DNA from: Gammaproteobacteria bacterium
Lineage (GTDB): Bacteria > Pseudomonadota > Gammaproteobacteria > Xanthomonadales > SZUA-36
NCBI GenBank assembly: GCA_024279945.1
Contig: JAJRRA010000033.1
Span: 52,162-116,161 of the forward strand
DNA length: 64,000 nucleotides
Direction: 5' to 3'
Below, piece after piece: positions 53,883 through 62,978 of this stretch (its first letter is position 1; each line of letters starts with the position of its first letter). The notes under the pieces are model-generated. The model saw only the letters and a program-made list of their open reading frames with translations, was not told the DNA's origin and made no database searches. A program made the translations under genes and the position numbers.

Positions 53883-55862
53883 ATGGCGACTAACCAAAAA
53901 GCCACGTTCTGGATGATCGCCACCCTGTCTGTGGCGATGGCGCCACAACTTTTCCGCATGCCGGTGCCGGTTGTCATCATGGCCCTGCTTCCGCTGCTGT
54001 GGCGGATTGCAGCAGAAATCCGTGGCTGGAAAACATTGCCCGCCCTGATCCGTCATGGACTGACCGCTATTGCCTTGCTGACACTGTACTTTTCACATGA
54101 GCAAATCGGGGGCCGCAGGGCTGCTGTCAGTCTCCTTACCGTCATGCTCACTTTAAAATTAATCGAGTCCTATCGCATTCGTGACGCACGGCTGATCGTG
54201 AGCTTCAGCCTGTTTCTTTGTGCCACCCAGTTTATGTTCACCCAGGACATCCTGATGCCGCTTTACGGTGCAGTAACGGTCATCCTTGCCCTGGTGACCC
54301 TGACTCATCTCCACCGCAACGAAGCATATATTGCCTTCGACAAGACACCTGCCATCAGTGCTTCGCTGTTCTCGGAACTGGGTTTCAGTCTTCGCCTGTT
54401 AATGCTTGCCATACCCATCGGCCTCTCTTTCTTCCTCTTTTTTCCTCGCTGGGCTACTCCCCTGTGGGGTATACCCGAAGCCACACTGGATTCGAAGAGC
54501 GGCCTTTCCGACTCCATGTCACCCGGCAGCATTCAAAACCTTTTCATGGATGACAGCCCCGCATTCAGGGTTAAGTTCCAAGGCATCATTCCCCGTTCTT
54601 CCGAACTGTACTGGCGCGGCCCAGTGCTGTGGAATTTTGACGGTAAAACCTGGCATGGCAACCTATTCAGCGTGGATCTCGAGCCGGAACCACGACCGGA
54701 CGAAAGCAAGGCGGTGTGGAAATACACCGTCCAGCTCGAACCCAATGAACGCCACTGGCTGTTTTCGCTCGACTACCCTGCAACAACGCCGTTTAACTCG
54801 CGTATCACGAGTGATTTTCAGATTCTCCGGCGCCAGCCCGTCACCCAGTTGCTGCAGTACTCTATCGCTTCAGATCCCACTTTCGTGGATTCTCCGAAAC
54901 TGGCCGACAACTTGAAGATGGCGGCACTGGACTTACCGCGTGGCTCCAACCCCAAAACCAGAAAACTGATTGAGCGCTGGAAGCGCGAAGGTCTGGATGG
55001 TCCGGCCCTGGTGGACCGCGTACTGGTTTATTTCAACCAGGAGCCGTTTCATTACTCCCTGGAATCACCACTTCTCGGCAGTAATTCAGTAGACGAGTTC
55101 CTGTTCGATACGCTGACCGGATACTGTGAGCACTATGCATCCGCTTTTACCGTCATGATGCGAATGGCGGATATTCCAAGTCGCATTGTCACCGGATACC
55201 AGGGAGGCTGGTATAGCGGAATGGGTGATTACCTGCTGGTGCGGCAGTCGGATGCTCATGCCTGGTCTGAAGTCTGGTTTCGAGATCGGGGCTGGATCCG
55301 TGTTGACCCGACCGCAGCCGTGTCGCCCTTACGAATTGCGCGCGGTTCCCTGGGTGCGCTTTCCGCCCCCAGGCATTTGTTTGATTACTCCTGGTTACGC
55401 GGCCTCAGAAACGGTGTCGATATCGTCCAGCAGCGTTGGAATGACTGGGTTATCAAGTTCAACGCCGAAAGCCAGATGCGCATATTTTCATCCATCGGCC
55501 TGGAACAAATGACTCCCCCGATGCTGGTGATCAGCCTGTTTGTGGTGATTGGCCTGTTCTCACTTTTGTTGCTGCCGTTTATCTTCCGGGTCAAAGGGCC
55601 GAGCCGCAAGGATCCTTTGCGCGCTGTCTGGCTGAAGTTTCTGAAGCGGCTTAAAGCAGCGGGTTTCGAAGCTATTCCTTCCACTGGCCCCAGCGAGCTT
55701 GCACAAGCTGCTGCCAGACATTTACCGCAGGATTCACAGGCTATTTATCAGGTGGCCGACCTGTACAGTCGCAGCCGTTATTCGGCCACGCCGCCACCGC
55801 TGCGGGAGCTTAAAGAGGCCATCAGGAAATTTCATCCGAGAAAAAAACACCGTTTGAGGTAG
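53883..55862 (+). CDS. tgpA: TgpA-type membrane transglutaminase (DUF3488)
   Basis: This 659-residue protein has six or so N-terminal membrane helices (about 10-190), a periplasmic transglutaminase core near residues 390-480 and a last membrane helix near 540-565. The catalytic triad is visible: Cys in DTLTGYCEHYASAFTVMMRMADIPSRIVTGYQGG, His in DAHAWSEVWFRDRG and Asp in IRVDPTAAVSP. The family crosslinks or processes periplasmic or outer-membrane proteins; the substrate is unknown. TgpA is essential in Pseudomonas aeruginosa. It is the last gene of the MoxR operon and ends with TAG. Confidence 0.92.
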   Translation: MATNQKATFWMIATLSVAMAPQLFRMPVPVVIMALLPLLWRIAAEIRGWKTLPALIRHGLTAIALLTLYFSHEQIGGRRAAVSLLTVMLTLKLIESYRIRDARLIVSFSLFLCATQFMFTQDILMPLYGAVTVILALVTLTHLHRNEAYIAFDKTPAISASLFSELGFSLRLLMLAIPIGLSFFLFFPRWATPLWGIPEATLDSKSGLSDSMSPGSIQNLFMDDSPAFRVKFQGIIPRSSELYWRGPVLWNFDGKTWHGNLFSVDLEPEPRPDESKAVWKYTVQLEPNERHWLFSLDYPATTPFNSRITSDFQILRRQPVTQLLQYSIASDPTFVDSPKLADNLKMAALDLPRGSNPKTRKLIERWKREGLDGPALVDRVLVYFNQEPFHYSLESPLLGSNSVDEFLFDTLTGYCEHYASAFTVMMRMADIPSRIVTGYQGGWYSGMGDYLLVRQSDAHAWSEVWFRDRGWIRVDPTAAVSPLRIARGSLGALSAPRHLFDYSWLRGLRNGVDIVQQRWNDWVIKFNAESQMRIFSSIGLEQMTPPMLVISLFVVIGLFSLLLLPFIFRVKGPSRKDPLRAVWLKFLKRLKAAGFEAIPSTGPSELAQAAARHLPQDSQAIYQVADLYSRSRYSATPPPLRELKEAIRKFHPRKKHRLR

Positions 55863-55916
55863 AATGTTTTTTGAAATCAATTGTCCAAATTACCGTTCCC
55901 TTACAAATAGAACCTC

Positions 55917-56543
55917 ATGATGAAAAGTATTTTCAAACGAATCCTGCAATTGACTGCTGTAGCGCTGGTTTTGTCCGCATGCACTACCATTCCGGAACAA
56001 TTGCAGGGCAACTACGCTGAAATATCACCTGCCCGGGTGGAGCCTTCAGTATACGGTTCCAGGGTTCTGTGGGGCGGCGTGATAATCGATGCAAAAAACA
56101 AACAGGACAATACCTGTTTTGAAATCCTCTCGCGTGAGATGGATAAATACATGCGGCCCAAGGTTGAAGACCGCACATCAGGCCGTTTCATTGCTTGCAA
56201 GCCCGGTTTCCATGATCCCGAAGTATTTGCCAAAGGGCGGGAGGTCACCATCACCGGAACCATTCGCAACATCGAAGCACGGCGAATAGATGAATTCAGC
56301 TATCGCTATCCGGTACTGGATATCGATGAACTGGTGTTATGGGAAAAACGCAAAGATGTGGTGGTCTACAATAACTATGATCCTTTCTATTACCCCTATT
56401 ACTGGGGCTATGGCTTTGGTTATGGCTACCCCTATTATCGCTACCCCTATTACGGCGGTTTCCCGCACTCCTACGGCGGAACAGCCCGTATACGCCAAAC
56501 CTTGCCTGATCCAGCTATAATATCTCCGCGTAACAAACATTAA
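55917..56543 (+). CDS. Slp-family outer-membrane lipoprotein
   Basis: This 208-residue lipoprotein has a signal sequence ending LVLSACTTIP, with the lipobox Cys at about residue 22. The Slp/YeaY domain follows (IPEQLQGNYAEISPARVEPSVYGSRVLWGGVIIDAKNKQDNTCFEILSR), then FAKGREVTITGTI. The C-terminal 55 residues are Tyr/Pro/Gly-rich (YYPYYWGYGFGYGYPYYRYPYYGG), a low-complexity tail outside the Slp domain. Its function is unknown; the tail may interact with the envelope surface or wall. It follows tgpA by 54 bases. Confidence 0.88.
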   Translation: MMKSIFKRILQLTAVALVLSACTTIPEQLQGNYAEISPARVEPSVYGSRVLWGGVIIDAKNKQDNTCFEILSREMDKYMRPKVEDRTSGRFIACKPGFHDPEVFAKGREVTITGTIRNIEARRIDEFSYRYPVLDIDELVLWEKRKDVVVYNNYDPFYYPYYWGYGFGYGYPYYRYPYYGGFPHSYGGTARIRQTLPDPAIISPRNKH

Positions 56544-56560
56544 TATCACCCCGGGGCTCT

Positions 56561-57250
56561 ATGTCTGAATTCAACGGTTTTCCCAAGGATTTTTTTGCAT
56601 TTTTCGAAGACCTTCGAAACAACAACGACCGAACCTGGTTCAATGACAACAAGAACCGCTACCATGAGTCTGTCGTCAGCCCCATCAGTGAATTTATTGT
56701 TTGCATCGCCCCGCGTCTGAGAAAAATCTCCCGGCATTACACCGCTGATCCAAGGCCTCACGGCGGTTCTATGTTCCGGATTTATCGCGATACGAGGTTT
56801 TCAAAAGACAAGACCCCGTATAAAACACATGCGGGTGTGCAATTCCGCCACCAGGCGGGAAAAAATGCACACGCCCCCGGCTTCTACGTCCACCTGGCTA
56901 CAGATGGGCTTTTTTTTGGCGGTGGTGTATGGACACCGGCCTCACCGCAATTGGGCCGAATTCGTGACTACATTGCCGATAATGCCCGTGCCTGGGCGCG
57001 CATTGCCAACGCAAAAAGAGTCCGCGATGTCGGCGGCATTAAAGGCGACTCACTGAAACGGCCTCCCCGTGGTTTCGATGCCGAGCACATTCATATCAAA
57101 GACCTGAAACGGAAAAGTTTCTACGTGATGACCACGGCAGATGCGCCGTCTGCACTGAAACCGGGATTCATTGATGAGGTAACTGAAGCTTTCCGGCGCG
57201 CCATGCCACTGAACCGCTTCATCACGGGTGCGCTGGATCTACCCTTCTGA
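56561..57250 (+). CDS. DUF2461-domain protein
   Basis: This 229-residue protein has the DUF2461 pattern: FPKDFFAFFEDLRNNNDRTWFNDNKNRYHESVVSPISEF at the N-terminus, PHGGSMFRIYRDTRFSKDKTPYKTHAGVQFRHQAGK, and GFYVHLATDGLFFGGGVW with the basic-aromatic blocks of this family. Biochemical role is unknown. It lies between the Slp lipoprotein and lemA without clear coupling. Confidence 0.85.
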   Translation: MSEFNGFPKDFFAFFEDLRNNNDRTWFNDNKNRYHESVVSPISEFIVCIAPRLRKISRHYTADPRPHGGSMFRIYRDTRFSKDKTPYKTHAGVQFRHQAGKNAHAPGFYVHLATDGLFFGGGVWTPASPQLGRIRDYIADNARAWARIANAKRVRDVGGIKGDSLKRPPRGFDAEHIHIKDLKRKSFYVMTTADAPSALKPGFIDEVTEAFRRAMPLNRFITGALDLPF

Positions 57251-57253
57251 AGC

Positions 57254-57811
57254 ATGGGATTCATGACAACGATTATCTTCATTGCCCTGCTCAGTGTGAT
57301 GAGCTGGGCTGTGTGGACTTTCAACCGCCTGGTCCGCATGCGCAATCAGGTTAAGGAAGCCTGGGCGGGAATCGATGTTCAGTTACAACGCCGTTATGAG
57401 TTGGTGCCCAATCTGGTCGCCACGGTAAAGGGCTATATGAAACACGAATCCGGGGTGCTGGAGCGGGTTACCCGTTTACGTGCAGCGCCCGAGATGGAAA
57501 CCGGTGAACGCGCCAGCCAGGAGTCCGGGCTGTCCCGGTCCATCGGCCGCCTGTTCGCCGTAGCCGAAGATTACCCGGATCTCAAGGCCAGTGAAGGGTT
57601 CAGGCAACTGCACTCAAGCCTGGTCGAAATTGAGGAACAACTGCAGTTTGCCAGACGATATTACAACGGCAGTGTGCGGGACAATAATAATCTGGTGGAA
57701 GGTTTTCCCTCCATGCTCATTGCCCGGATTTTCGGTTTTCATCCGGCAATTTTCTTTGAAATAGAACTGGCCAGCCAGCGCCAGGCCCCTGAAATCGATC
57801 TCGATAACTGA
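57254..57811 (+). CDS. LemA-family membrane protein
   Basis: This 185-residue protein has one N-terminal membrane helix at about 4-22 (MTTIIFIALLSVMSWAVW) and the LemA coiled-coil core: NRLVRMRNQVKEAWAGIDVQLQRRYELVPNLVATVKGYMKHESGVLERVTRLR. It ends at the first base of the DUF2207 gene, so the two are translationally coupled. LemA/DUF2207 pairs are widespread and of unclear function, possibly in envelope stress or protein turnover. Confidence 0.9.
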   Translation: MGFMTTIIFIALLSVMSWAVWTFNRLVRMRNQVKEAWAGIDVQLQRRYELVPNLVATVKGYMKHESGVLERVTRLRAAPEMETGERASQESGLSRSIGRLFAVAEDYPDLKASEGFRQLHSSLVEIEEQLQFARRYYNGSVRDNNNLVEGFPSMLIARIFGFHPAIFFEIELASQRQAPEIDLDN

Positions 57812-59511
57812 TGCGTTCCTGGATCGTCACTTTATGCTGCCTGCTCCCTTTACTCGCCGTTGCAGACGAGCGCATTCTCGATTACCGGTCGGATATTCGC
57901 ATCCATGAAGATGGAACGCTGACGGTTACCGAGACCATTCGGGTCCGCGCGGAAGGCGCAAATATCCGGCGCGGTATTTATCGCGATTTCCCAACCCGCT
58001 ACAAAGACCGCCTGGGCAACCGTTACCGGGTGGATTTCGATGTTATCTCCGTCCGGCGCAACGGCCGGCCCGAAGCCTGGCACACGGAAAAACGCTCCAA
58101 CGGCGTCCGGGTCTATTTCGGCAGCGCCAATCGTCTTCTTGACCCCGGTGAGCACGAATACCAACTGGTCTTCCTCACCAACCGGCAACTCGGTTTTTTC
58201 AAAGAGTATGACGAACTGTGGTGGAACATCACCGGTAACGGGTGGATGTTTCCGATAGATCATGTGACTGCCACCCTGTCCTTTCCATTTACTCTGACTG
58301 AAGATGAACTGGGCCTGGCTGTGTACACCGGTCGCTACGGCTCAAAGGAAAGCAAGGCAATTGCTGAAATGGTCAGCAGCAGTAAAGCCCGATTTGAGAG
58401 TACTGCACCGCTTCAGGCATGGGAGGGTATGTCCCTGGTCGCCACCTGGCCAAAAGGCAGGATAGCCGAACCTGGGTTCGCGCAAAAAACAGCGTGGTTT
58501 GCACGTGATAACGGTGCTGCAATCGTGCTGTTTTTTGGCCTTCTTCTACCGCTGGCATGGTATTACTGGGCCTGGAACAAGGTTGGACGTGATCCGGAAA
58601 AGGGCGTCATCATTCCCCGCTTCAAGCCACCAACGGGCTTGTCCCCGGCAGCCTGCAGATACATAAAAGATATGGCTTTCAACCGCAATGCTTTTACTGC
58701 CGCCATTATCAGCCTGGCGGTGAAAGGGCAATTGCAGATTGAGGAGGAGGATAAGGAATTCACCCTGAGACGCACAACGGCAGCGCCCGCCCCCGCCAAC
58801 CCGCTGACAAAAGGCGAAAAGGCCACACTGGAAGCGTTGCTGCCCGGGCCCGGATCCAGCATCGAAATGGATAATGAAAATTATCAGGATTTCCAGTCGG
58901 CGAGACAAAAGCTGAAAAAAGAATTGAAGAAGGAATACCTCGGCCGCCTGTTTCATCTCAACAGCGTCTACCTGGTGCCGCCGCTACTGATGTCCATCGC
59001 AGCCGCTATCATCGCGGCATCCTTCGCCGGCGGGCCGGCCGTATGGATTCCCTACCTCATACTGACAACCCTGCTGCACGGCCTGTTTGCCTTCCTGATG
59101 CGTGCTCCCACCCCGGCGGGCCGCCTGGTCATGGATGAAATTGAAGGTTTCAAAATGTACCTCGATACCGCTGAACAGGACCGCCTGAATCGCATGCGCT
59201 CTCCGGCGATGACGCCCGAGGTTTTTGAAGCCTTCCTGCCCTTCGCCTATGCGCTGGGCGTTGAAAACAACTGGTGCGACCGCTTTGCCCGCGAAATGCC
59301 CACAGAAATCCGCCAGCAGTCCAGCTATCACCCCCTGTGGTACAGCGGCAACTTCCAGGGCGTTAACGCCTTGAATCACCTCGGCAGTAACTTCGGCAGT
59401 TCTTTTTCATCCGCCATTTCATCCGCCTCATCACCCCCCGGTTCTTCCTCCGGTTCCGGCTCCGGAAGCAGTGGAGGAGGCGGCGGCGGTGGTGGTGGCG
59501 GCGGCTGGTAA
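57811..59511 (+). CDS. DUF2207-domain membrane protein with glycine-rich tail
   Basis: This 566-residue protein has an N-terminal signal sequence (residues 1-18, MRSWIVTLCCLLPLLAVA), a DUF2207 beta-rich periplasmic domain at about 20-200 (ILDYRSDIRIHEDGTLTVTETI, RGIYRDFPTRYKDRLGN), a membrane helix at about 233-250, a middle hydrophilic part and further hydrophobic segments near 390-430. It ends in a Ser/Gly run (GSGSGSSGG then eleven Gly and a Trp), typical of this family. It is coupled to lemA and likely forms a membrane complex with it. Confidence 0.9.
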   Translation: MRSWIVTLCCLLPLLAVADERILDYRSDIRIHEDGTLTVTETIRVRAEGANIRRGIYRDFPTRYKDRLGNRYRVDFDVISVRRNGRPEAWHTEKRSNGVRVYFGSANRLLDPGEHEYQLVFLTNRQLGFFKEYDELWWNITGNGWMFPIDHVTATLSFPFTLTEDELGLAVYTGRYGSKESKAIAEMVSSSKARFESTAPLQAWEGMSLVATWPKGRIAEPGFAQKTAWFARDNGAAIVLFFGLLLPLAWYYWAWNKVGRDPEKGVIIPRFKPPTGLSPAACRYIKDMAFNRNAFTAAIISLAVKGQLQIEEEDKEFTLRRTTAAPAPANPLTKGEKATLEALLPGPGSSIEMDNENYQDFQSARQKLKKELKKEYLGRLFHLNSVYLVPPLLMSIAAAIIAASFAGGPAVWIPYLILTTLLHGLFAFLMRAPTPAGRLVMDEIEGFKMYLDTAEQDRLNRMRSPAMTPEVFEAFLPFAYALGVENNWCDRFAREMPTEIRQQSSYHPLWYSGNFQGVNALNHLGSNFGSSFSSAISSASSPPGSSSGSGSGSSGGGGGGGGGGGW

Positions 59512-59522
59512 CAGCCAGAGTC

Positions 59523-59549
59523 GGGGTCAGGTTCTGCGGACCTGACCCC
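59523..59549. repeat. REP-like family A palindrome, copy 2
   Basis: A 27-bp palindrome begins GGGGTCAGGT, centres on TCTGCGGA and ends CCTGACCCC. It is identical to the copy at 59637-59663 and follows the DUF2207 stop. Confidence 0.85.
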
Positions 59550-59636
59550 AGTCCGGAGCGCGAAGCGGTATCAGCCTGGTTTACCGCTCATTCTTACAAA
59601 ACGTGTCAATAACGGAACCCGCTCTGCCCGTTCGAT

Positions 59637-59663
59637 GGGGTCAGGTTCTGCGGACCTGACCCC
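59637..59663. repeat. REP-like family A palindrome, copy 3
   Basis: It is base-for-base the same as copy 2, 114 bases away. It is preceded by a GAACCCGCTCTGCCCGTTCGAT arm that recurs inverted in copy 1 at 38.8 kb. Confidence 0.85.
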
Positions 59664-59691
59664 GGCCTTACAGTTGCCAAAAGCTTAAATA

Positions 59692-59707
59692 CTGTATATA
59701 TTTATAG
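59692..59707 (+). promoter_or_regulatory. LexA-binding SOS box upstream of lexA
   Basis: CTGTATATATTTATAG is a near match to the gammaproteobacterial SOS box CTGT-N8-ACAG, with the AT-rich core and one mismatch in the right half. It lies 18 bases before the lexA start, so it should autoregulate the lexA-imuA-imuB transcript. Confidence 0.75.
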
Positions 59708-59724
59708 TTACTCAAAAAACCGGC

Positions 59725-60363
59725 ATGGAAATGGTTAAAAACAAATTAACCGCCAGACAGAAGGAAATTCTTAAATTTATTTCTGAATTTATTGAAAATA
59801 ATAAATTTCCTCCTACCAGGGCAGAGCTTTCTGCACACTTTGGCTTTCGTTCCCCCAATGCGGCGGAGGCGCATTTGCGGGCGCTGGAGAAAAAGGCGGT
59901 CATCAGTATAGGGCGCGGTGTGTCGCGTGGCATTACGGTGTTGCCACTGGCGGCAAATGAACTGCCGGCCCCCGCCTACAGCCCGCTCCCGCTGATCGGC
60001 CGGGTAGCCGCCGGCAGCCCGATACTGGCGCAGGAAAACATTGAAGACGAATACCGCGTAGACCCCGCCCTGTTTCCATACAAGCCCGATTACCTGCTGC
60101 GAGTCGAAGGCATGAGTATGCGTGATATTGGCATACTCAATGGCGACTTGCTGGCGGTACACCGCACGCCGGAAGCCCGCAACGGGCAGATCGTGGTAGC
60201 CCGACTGGACGATGAAGTCACCGTCAAACGCTTCCAGCGCCGTGGGCACCTGGTGCAACTGCTCCCGGAAAACGCCGATTTTGACCCCATTGAAGTCAAT
60301 CTGCACCGGCAGGATCTGGCCATTGAAGGCCTCGGCGTTGGCGTGATCCGCCCAAAGCTGTAA
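59725..60363 (+). CDS. lexA: LexA repressor
   Basis: This 212-residue SOS repressor has an N-terminal winged helix ([47 protein letters not shown]) and a self-cleaving C-terminal domain. The cleavage site is Ala96-Gly97 in GRVAAGSPI, the catalytic Ser131 in [11 protein letters not shown], and the Lys168 in [13 protein letters not shown] box lies 18 bases upstream. It heads the lexA-imuA-imuB cassette. The ATG two codons later is also possible. Confidence 0.95.
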   Translation: MEMVKNKLTARQKEILKFISEFIENNKFPPTRAELSAHFGFRSPNAAEAHLRALEKKAVISIGRGVSRGITVLPLAANELPAPAYSPLPLIGRVAAGSPILAQENIEDEYRVDPALFPYKPDYLLRVEGMSMRDIGILNGDLLAVHRTPEARNGQIVVARLDDEVTVKRFQRRGHLVQLLPENADFDPIEVNLHRQDLAIEGLGVGVIRPKL

Positions 60364-60380
60364 TGCCCCAAATATCTCCC

Positions 60381-60410
60381 TGTAAGAGCCCGCTTGCGGG
60401 CGACCCGTTC
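60381..60410 (+). repeat. REP-like family B element, copy 1
   Basis: It contains GTAAGAGCCCGCTTGCGGGC, with an internal CCCGC-TT-GCGGG hairpin. The same sequence recurs in opposite orientation at 63816-63845. It lies between lexA and imuA. Confidence 0.8.
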
Positions 60411-60413
60411 AAA

Positions 60414-60438
60414 GGAGCAGGTTCGAGAACCTGACCCC
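60414..60438. repeat. REP-like family A variant, copy 4
   Basis: CAGGTTC-GA-GAACCTG forms a hairpin followed by ACCCC, resembling one half of copies 2 and 3. It ends five bases before the imuA start. Confidence 0.65.
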
Positions 60439-60442
60439 AGCC

Positions 60443-61222
60443 ATGCGTGCCAGAGCAATGCTACGGAACAGCACCATAAACAAGCTGCTCAGCACCACAC
60501 CGCAGCTATGGAAAGGCCGCCGCACCAACCACGCTCAACCTACTTTAGCTACCGGGAACTCAGGGCTGGATGCACAATTACCGGGCAATGGCTGGCCGCT
60601 GGGTGCGGTCAGCGAACTGATCTGCGCAAAACCGGGCCTGGGCGAATTCAGTCTGCTGTTGCCTGCCCTTGCCCGTATGAGTAAACAGGGCCAGTGGATT
60701 ATCATGATAGACCCGCCATGGATACCCTATCCCGCCTCACTGCACGGCCATGGCCTGTCGCTCAGGCAGCTTCTGCTGGTGCGCACAGGCCGTGAAAAGG
60801 AATCGCTGTGGGCCTGTGAACAGGCGCTCAGCAACGGTCGCAGCGGCGCGGTGCTGGCCTGGCCCAAACGAATCAGTTTTACCCACCTGCGGCGTCTGCA
60901 ACTGGCGGCCGGCAGCAGTGGCAAACTGGCCTTCCTGTTCCGCCCGGAACAGGCCCTCACCGCCGCTTCACCGGCCGCCCTGAGGCTGCAACTGGAGCCT
61001 GATAGTCAGCACGGCACCCGCATCAATATCCTGAAATGCCGTGGTGGCCGAACGCCAGAACCTGCATATTGCATGAACGAACTGCACCTGAAGGAGGCAT
61101 CGGCTACCTGTGCGAAAAAATACACCCGGCACCTGCTGGCTCGGCATACGCTTCCCACACCTGGCGCTGAATCTGCTGACCCGTGGACAGGCCAGGAATG
61201 GACAAGCCATTGCGATCAGTGA
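60443..61222 (+). CDS. imuA: Translesion synthesis accessory protein ImuA
   Basis: This 259-residue RecA/SulA-like protein is found in imuA-imuB-dnaE2 mutagenesis cassettes. It has TGNSGLDAQLPGNGWPLGAVSELICAKPGLGEFSLLLPAL, and IIMIDPPWIPYPASLHGHGL, then SLWACEQALSNGRSGAVLAW. It likely bridges the imuB polymerase-like subunit and the replication machinery during SOS mutagenesis. No good ribosome-binding site is visible before ATG at 60443, only the REP element. Its last 113 bases overlap imuB. Confidence 0.88.
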   Translation: MRARAMLRNSTINKLLSTTPQLWKGRRTNHAQPTLATGNSGLDAQLPGNGWPLGAVSELICAKPGLGEFSLLLPALARMSKQGQWIIMIDPPWIPYPASLHGHGLSLRQLLLVRTGREKESLWACEQALSNGRSGAVLAWPKRISFTHLRRLQLAAGSSGKLAFLFRPEQALTAASPAALRLQLEPDSQHGTRINILKCRGGRTPEPAYCMNELHLKEASATCAKKYTRHLLARHTLPTPGAESADPWTGQEWTSHCDQ

Positions 61223-62546
61223 ATCCAGCCAAAGACGTGAGCTGATTATCGACTGTAATCCAGCTGCCCGGGCCGCCGGTGTGAAGACCGGCATGCCGGC
61301 CACCGCTGCACTGGGCCTGATGGACACGCTCCTGCTGTCAGAGCGTGATATATCTGCCGAACAACGGGTCCTGCAATGCCTGGCCGCCTGGTGCTACCAG
61401 TACAGCCACCAGGTAAGTATCCCGACCGATCGCAACGGTCTGTTGCTGGAGGCCGGCGCCAGTGAACGTCTGTTTGGTCCGCCGGAGGCGCTGGGTAAAC
61501 GCCTGGAACAGGAACTCGGAAAACTCGGTTACCACGCCATAGCCGGTTCCGCTCCCACCCCGGAAGCGGCCTGGCTGGCAGCCCCTGAAGGCCTGCATAT
61601 CTGCGGTTCAGGACACATCCGCCGGCACATCGGCCCGCTGCCGCTCAAACGCCTGCATCTGGACACCACACAACAGCTTGCCATGAAGCACATGGGCTTT
61701 CGCCGGCTACAGGATCTGCTCAGGCTGCCGCGCAGGGCGCTGACCCGGCGCTTTGGCCCCGGCGTCAGCGACTACCTCGATCGCCTGCTGGGTATCCGGG
61801 CCGACCCCCGGGCTCTGTACCGGCCGCCGCAAAGCTTTGCTTCCCGGCTGGACCTGTCGGCTGAAATCACCTCCAGCCAGGCCCTGTTGTTTCCGCTGAA
61901 ACGCTTGCTGGAAGAACTGTGCGGCGTATTGCGCGGTGGCGATACTGCGGTGCAGTCCGTACAGATCGTACTGGGTCACGAGGACCACGAGGATACCCGG
62001 CTGGAACTGGGCCTGCAGTCTCCCACCCAAACCACGGCCCGCCTGGTGACGGTGCTGCGCGAGCGCCTGGAACACCTGCGCCTGTCCCGGCCTGTGCGTG
62101 ACATTCGCCTGCAAGCCCCGCAGTTGCTGAAATTCAGCGCGGACCAACGCAGCCTGTTCATGGATACACCGGCGGAACAACAGCAAGGCATCGAACAACT
62201 GACCGAGCGCCTGCAGGCCCGCCTGGGCCGTGCATCAGTCACCGGCATTACCGGTGTGGAGGATCACCGCCCGGAGTACAGTTGGCGCCCCCGCGCACTG
62301 GACGAGCAGGTAAATTGCACCGCACTCGCACACCGCCCCAGTTGGCTACTGCCCAGGCCCAAACCTTGCGCTATTGAAGATTACGAAATTCTCGCCGGCC
62401 CCGAACGCATCGAGAGCGGCTGGTGGGACGGCCGCGATTGCCGCCGCGATTACTTCATCGTCCGTGACAGCCACGGCAGCATGCTGTGGGCCTTCCACGA
62501 ATACAAGCCACAGCAGGGCTGGTACCTGCATGGAATTTTTGCCTGA
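61110..62546 (+). CDS. imuB: ImuB-type Y-family DNA polymerase homologue
   Basis: This 478-residue protein is a catalytically inactive Y-family member, an adaptor for the mutagenic polymerase DnaE2. It begins MRKNTPGTCWLGIRFPHLALNLL; the palm acidic residues of active Y-family enzymes (D..D, SxDE) are not seen: this has RNGLLLEAGASERLFGPPEAL. HMGFRRLQDLLRLPRRALTRRFGPGVSDYLDRLLG is the helix-hairpin-helix region. GTG at 61110 overlaps imuA by 113 bases. dnaE2 does not follow. Confidence 0.9.
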   Translation: MRKNTPGTCWLGIRFPHLALNLLTRGQARNGQAIAISESSQRRELIIDCNPAARAAGVKTGMPATAALGLMDTLLLSERDISAEQRVLQCLAAWCYQYSHQVSIPTDRNGLLLEAGASERLFGPPEALGKRLEQELGKLGYHAIAGSAPTPEAAWLAAPEGLHICGSGHIRRHIGPLPLKRLHLDTTQQLAMKHMGFRRLQDLLRLPRRALTRRFGPGVSDYLDRLLGIRADPRALYRPPQSFASRLDLSAEITSSQALLFPLKRLLEELCGVLRGGDTAVQSVQIVLGHEDHEDTRLELGLQSPTQTTARLVTVLRERLEHLRLSRPVRDIRLQAPQLLKFSADQRSLFMDTPAEQQQGIEQLTERLQARLGRASVTGITGVEDHRPEYSWRPRALDEQVNCTALAHRPSWLLPRPKPCAIEDYEILAGPERIESGWWDGRDCRRDYFIVRDSHGSMLWAFHEYKPQQGWYLHGIFA

Positions 62547-62691
62547 AACACGATAAAACAACACGCTCTGCTCCACCGGCCCCGGTGACAAGAAAGTGAA
62601 GTACTTTGAAGACACTGATATGCTCTGCATGAAGTTTTGTGATTCAGCAATTTCTGACACCAAAGACCCGGACGAAGCAGGTAAACAGACC

Positions 62692-62958
62692 ATGAGTGAC
62701 CAACAGCTAAGAGATTTACTGGCCCGGCTCCATCAAGAGCTGGAAAACACGGATGAAGTCGATGCGGAAACGCTCGAACTGGTCCGGGAACTGGACACGG
62801 AGATCAATCGCCTGGTGGAATCTGAACCGGGCAGCGATGAGTTCGACAACGTCATGGACCAGGCCAAAGCGATAGAAACCCGCTTTGCGCTGGATTTCCC
62901 CGTTGCTGAGCGGTTTCTGCGGGAAATCATTGATGCGCTGGCAAAGGTGGGTATCTGA
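62692..62958 (+). CDS. DUF4404-family protein
   Basis: This 88-residue acidic protein begins MSDQQLRDLLARLHQELENT, the usual start of the DUF4404 family, and has a helical, coiled-coil-like pattern with no membrane segment. ATG at 62692 is preferred over upstream in-frame starts at 62596, which would add a non-homologous leader. The family has no known function. It precedes the DUF502 gene by 20 bases. Confidence 0.8.
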   Translation: MSDQQLRDLLARLHQELENTDEVDAETLELVRELDTEINRLVESEPGSDEFDNVMDQAKAIETRFALDFPVAERFLREIIDALAKVGI

Positions 62959-62978
62959 GCAAGCACTGAACAGACAGC

